DNA of 64,000 nt, taken from Laguncularia racemosa. Lineage: Eukaryota > Streptophyta > Magnoliopsida > Myrtales > Combretaceae. The notes below the pieces were generated by a model that was not told the origin of the DNA, did no database searches, and worked only from the letters and a program-made list of their open reading frames with translations. A program made the position numbers and the translations under genes. Shown piece by piece: positions 59,494 to 64,000 of the stretch (positions within the stretch are counted from its first letter, which is position 1; every line of letters starts with the position of its first letter). The DNA lies in the NCBI GenBank assembly GCA_037954665.1, contig JBBMOL010000298.1:1-64000 (forward strand), given 5' to 3'.

Positions 59494-60512
59494 TGATGTG
59501 CCTAAAACCAAGTCTAAGCACATGTAAAACCAATTTGAAAGACAATTAGAAAATGTCAATCAAATTAGCTTCCAAATGGCATTAAATCCTCAATGCTTGT
59601 AACCAATTCCACAACACCACCTAAACAAGATTGAAATCATGAAAATCACAATGATGAAATCCTTAATTGAAAACACTAAATACACTTCAAATCCCACGAG
59701 ATTATTACACTAAAACAACAATAACAAAGTTATGATCCACTTGCCTAACAAAGCCAATCCACGGTTCAAAATGAAGCAAAAATTGATGGTAATAACAAGT
59801 GCTAAAACCAATCAATCTTATAAAATAATGAAATGATTACAAATGCAATCAAATCTAACCAAGAACAATATAATTCAACCCTAGATATAACTCACTAGTG
59901 ATGAAAAGGAAATTACAACAAAGAGAACTTGATATTACTCACAAATTCACTTTGAGGCCACTTGCCGCAATCTCAATTTTGGGATTGAAATTGATAAGAG
60001 CAATTTTAGAATTAGGAAACCCTAACCCTCAACACGTGAAGTGCTTGTTTTTTTTCTAAAAATTATCAAAAGTCCCTCAAAACCCTACTTAAGCAAGTAT
60101 TTATACTTGCTCCCTTTAAGGTTAAAAAGTCCACAAAATTACAACTATACTACTTTAGGGTAGTTGGTCTTAAAAGCACCTATTACAATCAAATAAAAGT
60201 GTCCCAAAAAATTTACAATATAAATGTTTCAAATAAATAAATTACAAATACAAAATAATAAGAATCCTCAAAGAGCCAATGCATCAAGGCGATGTTGATC
60301 ACAACGGGCCATTGGATGAAGAATCTGATGATGTCCTTAAGTGATCAACAATGAGAGTCATTTAGCATCTTGTGGAGAAATATCATTGTACTTGTAAGAT
60401 TATCACTCAAATATTTATCAAATAAAAAAGAAACAAGAGTAAATATGAGTGATTTTGATCATCATCTAAATCAATTTTGTAGCCATCTAGGTCATTAGAA
60501 AAATTCCCATAA
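59494..60512 (-). repeat. B2 3' LTR
   Basis: About 1019 bp; + strand TGATGTG...CCCATAA. The minus-strand LTR start reads TTATGGG, where B1 has TGATAGG. TATA palindrome 60092-60111. Confidence 0.87.
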
Positions 60513-60524
60513 TCTCCTCGAGCT
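60513..60524 (-). other. B2 polypurine tract
   Basis: Minus strand AGCTCGAGGAGA, as in B1 with two changes. Confidence 0.7.
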
Positions 60525-62389
60525 TCTGAAAGATTTGCCCTCAGATCTAGAGGGTCATTTCTCGGATCGAAACTGGACATCTCTATTGGCCTATTTTCTT
60601 GGTTACTAGATGAAACTGAAGTAGTCTTGATCTGCTCCTAAAATTTGTGCACCTCAGATGGATACATTGGTAATAGTACTATTCGAGACCCTTCCATATT
60701 GAATATGAAGATGTTTTTGAAACCATCATGTAACAACTTCCAATCAAACATCTAGGGCCTACCCAATAGCAAGTGGAATGCATACATGGGAATCACATAA
60801 CATAAAATCTCATTGTGATACTTTTGCCCAACACTTACAGGTACCTTTGCCTTTAGTGTAACATGCATACTACCTCGATTGTCTAACCAATGTAAATTAT
60901 AAGGGCTAGGATATAAACTAGTAGATAATTGTAATTTATCTACTAGTGCAGTAGATATAACATTTTTGCAACTACCACTATCTATGATGAGTACATAAAG
61001 GTTACCTCTAATCCTACAAGAAGTGTGGAATATGTTCTCCCTCTGTTTGTCCCTAGTATCAAGAGATAAAGTTAGAGTCTTATGTAACACATTAATGGGT
61101 AAATACTGTTTACCTGTACCCTCCTCATGTGTTTCTATAGTTCGATCATCATAATATTCGTATAGTGTTATAAAAAAATCTGTAGGCTTAACCCACTCCT
61201 TCTCATCCTCAACATCCTCTCTAGAACCCTCCATAATAGTCATAACCCTTTTATTAGGACACTGTGTTGCCATATGCTCAAATCCCATACATTTAAAGCA
61301 TTTGATTTAGCATACTTTCCCATTAGTAGATCCTGGAACTGTCTGCCTTATGTCTGGTGCTATTACCTCTTTACCTTTCTCAGAGGGTATGTTTTCCCTA
61401 TTTGTGCTAGAGGTAGCTCTGTTCACTACCCTCATTGTCTCACCTACCACCTTTGGTCCTCCAGATCGACCATCAACTCCCAAGGGTCAAGTAGTAGTAC
61501 TGGGTCTGCCACTCGAAACCTTGAATAAATTGGATCGCCTCTACTTTTCCACTTTCAAGGCTAATTGAATAGCCTCATCAAGTGTACTGTATCACTGTAC
61601 CTCGACAACATACACTATCTCATATTTCAGCTCTAAGACGAAGTGTGCTAGGGTTTGCTCTGGAGGCTCAATTGACCCACATCTAATCATGAGGATTTCA
61701 AATTCCTACACATAATCTTTAACTGTCTTGCCTCCTTGCCTCAATGTCTGAAGACGTATAAACAATACCTGCTCCTCAGAACCCTATTCATATCCCTCTA
61801 TGTTTGTATCTTAGCTTTCCCATCCCTACGCTTGTTGATAATCAGATTTTTCCACCATAAGGTAGTATACCTTGTAAACTCAATAGTAGCCAGTCGGATT
61901 TAAGTGTTATCATCGATCTCATAGCATTTAAAGAGACCTTCAACTTTATCCTCCTAGTTTAGATAATCATCAACTGAACCCTTGCCATCAAAAGAAGGAA
62001 TCTACAGCTTCACATATTCTAATTCCTAAGGTTGTCTGAAATCCCTACTTGGATAAAGATTAGCCCTAAAGTTATCGTCCCTCTCTTTCCTGTAGGGGTA
62101 ATGATCTCCCTCCATCCTTCTACCCAGATTTCCTCCTCCCATTATTCCTTCTCTCTGGAGGTTCTATAGAGCTACCTAAGGTGGTGCTTGAAGGTTTACC
62201 ACTGGTGGTTGTGGTAATGTCATCCTATCAATCCTAGTTGCCATAGTAGCAACAATGGTAGTAATATCCTAGAGTTGTTCTTCCAAAGTCCTCTTACCTA
62301 TAGTGTTATGACCATGAACTCTACCAACCTAGCTATTAGCCTCATTGAGCCTCATTGCCAATTCCCCCATTCACACTATCGTTGGACAT
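60525..62389 (-). pseudogene. gag: B2 gag-protease fused to pol tail
   Basis: Probable start ATG at 62389 (MSNDSVNGGIG). Gag is heavily interrupted, but TLRQGGKTVKDYV, FVLELKYEIV and a CCHC knuckle (CFKCMGFEHMATQC, about 61263-61304) are visible. Open from 61288 to 60752: acidic linker, then protease LIIDSGSCKNVIS, SPYNLHWLDNRGSMHVT and LLGRP. After the protease (LLHDGFKNIFIFNMEGS) the frame passes through a stop to DLRANLSEAREI and the LTR. The whole RT-RNase H-integrase segment is missing. Confidence 0.83.
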
Positions 62390-63437
62390 GTTTGTGATTT
62401 GATGAAGAAATCCCATAAATTACAGTACACTCTAAGTACAACACCAACCCATACGTTTAACAACCACAATAATACAATAACCCACGTTGCAAAATCTTTA
62501 AGGCACAAGGAAATAATTTAGTACTCTAAGTAAAGTTCAATAAATGAAGTACACACAACTACCTTCTAGTAGATAGAATTAAATTCAACTACAAGTGTTT
62601 AAGTAATTAGTTTAATTACTTTCACACTTTATTGACTTATTTGAATTTCAAATTCTACTACTCACTTTCCTTTTTCTTGCCTTGGCTTCTCACCACTTAA
62701 ATACACAATTGGCAGCAATTAAACACATACATTACACACAATACACCACCATACAACTTCCTTTCTTACTCACGGTTCACAATGTTTCATGCCACTAGCA
62801 ACAATGATCTCAACAACACATATAATAACCAACACTAAATGTACACACCCTTCACTAAGTTTTATAAAAATATAACACTAAATACAATCCTCCTCAAGCC
62901 ACGGTTCACTTCCCACTTCCACAAACTACAACAAAAACCGTAACTTCAATACAAAATGAGGCAGCTCACATTCAAATTCAAAAAGGAGTTCAATAAGTGC
63001 AAGATTCCACAAATGGTAAGAAGCTATTTCAAATTCAAATGACACACAATTAAACAATGACTTAATGTGTGTTTTGAAATTTCAAATTGGTTTCTTAACT
63101 CACACTTCAATTCTGAATTTTCAAATCTGAAAACATAAGTGTTACTCCTCCAATTTTCCAAAAAATGTACACAATACAAATCTACTACAACAATTGAACA
63201 CCACTCTTACTCCTTCACGGTTTTACTTCCCATGCACTACACGTTCATAGCCACAATCAAGGAATCCAAGAGTGTTCAAATCTCTAAGTGCTCAACCACT
63301 AATCAACAAGATAAAAATTCAACAACACAATAAGAAAAGTACAAGTTCATGCTAAACAATTTTCGAATTAAGGTGCTACACAACAAACCCCTAACTTCTG
63401 AATTCAAATTGTAACTAAACCCTTCTCACAACCTCAA
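62390..63437 (-). other. B2 leader, non-coding
   Basis: AC-rich leader similar in character to that of B1 (42433-43309); no coding signal. Confidence 0.7.
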
Positions 63438-63449
63438 GCTTTGATACCA
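63438..63449 (-). other. B2 primer-binding site (Met tRNA variant)
   Basis: Minus strand TGGTATCAAAGC, one base from canonical, five bases from the LTR. Confidence 0.85.
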
Positions 63450-63454
63450 AAAGA

Positions 63455-64000
63455 TGATGTGCCTAAAAGTAAGTCTAAGAACATGTAAAACCAATTTGAA
63501 AGACAATTAGACAATGTCAATCAAATTAGCTTCCAAATAGCATTAAATCCTCAATGCTTGTAACCAATTCCACAACACCATGTGAACAAGATTGAAATGA
63601 TGAAAATCACAATGATGAAGTCCCCAATTGAAAACATTAAACACACTTAAAATCCCATAAGATTATTACACAAAAAAAACAAGAACAAAGCCATGATCCA
63701 CTTTCCCAACAAAGTTAATCCACGATTTAAAATGAAGTAAAAATTGATCGTAATAGCAAGTGCTAAAAACAATCAATCTTATAACATAATGAAATGATTA
63801 CAAATGCAATCAAATCTGATAAAAAACAAACCAATTCAACCCTAGATATAAATCACTAGTAATGAAAAGGAAATTACAACAAAAAGAACTTGATATTACT
63901 CACTTTGAGGCCACTCACCACAATCTCAATTTTGGGATTGAAATTGATAAGAGCAATTTTGGAATTAGGAAACCTTAACCCTCAACACGTGAAGTATTTG
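63455..64000 (-). repeat. B2 5' LTR, partial
   Basis: Matches 59494 onward; truncated by the window edge. Confidence 0.92.

Larger units (their letters stand above)
59494..64000 (-). mobile_element. B2: B-family gypsy element lacking RT to integrase, cut by window end
   Basis: 3' LTR 59494-60512, gag and protease 62389-60550, PBS 63438-63449, 5' LTR from 63455 to beyond the edge. Protease is followed almost directly by the tail (DLRANLSEARE), so RT, RNase H and integrase are deleted. The left flank attat (59489-59493) is the predicted target copy. Confidence 0.9.

Overview
The window is repeat DNA from a higher plant nuclear genome. The evidence is plant-type Ty3/gypsy (chromovirus-like and Athila-like) and Ty1/copia LTR retrotransposons, initiator-Met and Asp tRNA primer-binding sites, a Mutator-like (MULE) transposase and a plant mobile domain (PMD) fragment. 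I see no intact host gene, no rRNA or tRNA gene and no CRISPR array. Every long coding region is a decayed transposon gene.

Left half (1-30355): a minisatellite with a 15-bp period, about 4.9 kb once insertions are removed, is interrupted by three copies of one gypsy family (here A1 424-5834 on +, A2 6751-11095 on -, A3 11877-27553 on -). Each copy has its own perfect 5-bp target duplication (atcat, accat, aatgt). The 3' LTR of A3 is split by a 10.3-kb Athila-like element (T1, 12537-22849, duplication gtctt). A1, A2 and A3 share the same internal deletions, which remove reverse transcriptase, RNase H and the integrase zinc finger, and the same integrase change at the third catalytic position. 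They are therefore copies of an already defective parent that must have been mobilised in trans. Their pol frame runs through the polypurine tract into the 3' LTR, and its tail carries a GPITR motif, as in centromere-associated (CRM-type) chromoviruses.

Middle (30356-32868): a 2.5-kb block that is almost only T and A with strong T bias on the + strand.

Right half (32869-64000): a degraded copia element (C1, +) is split within its integrase by a 20-kb MULE (M1, 35068-55008). M1 has about 108-bp terminal inverted repeats, a broken MuDR-type transposase, a PMD pseudogene and an AT-rich tandem repeat. Its transposase is split by a gypsy element (B1, 38241-50276, duplication tccat), and the 5' LTR of B1 is split by a second copia (C2, 43690-49625). 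This is four-level nesting. C1 resumes at 55009 and ends with a third ORF whose domain resembles the third ORF of T1. From 59494 a second B-family element (B2, -) runs off the window, inserted into an inverted LTR fragment of its own family.

Themes: the elements with readable interiors have lost different parts (A: RT-RNase H; T1: RT to INT; B1: gag; B2: RT to INT; C2: RNase H and most of one LTR). Tail-overlapping LTRs occur in both gypsy families, and a palindromic ACACGG/CCGTGT motif is shared by LTRs of unrelated elements. Assignments rest on motif recognition by eye; no alignment or database search was run.
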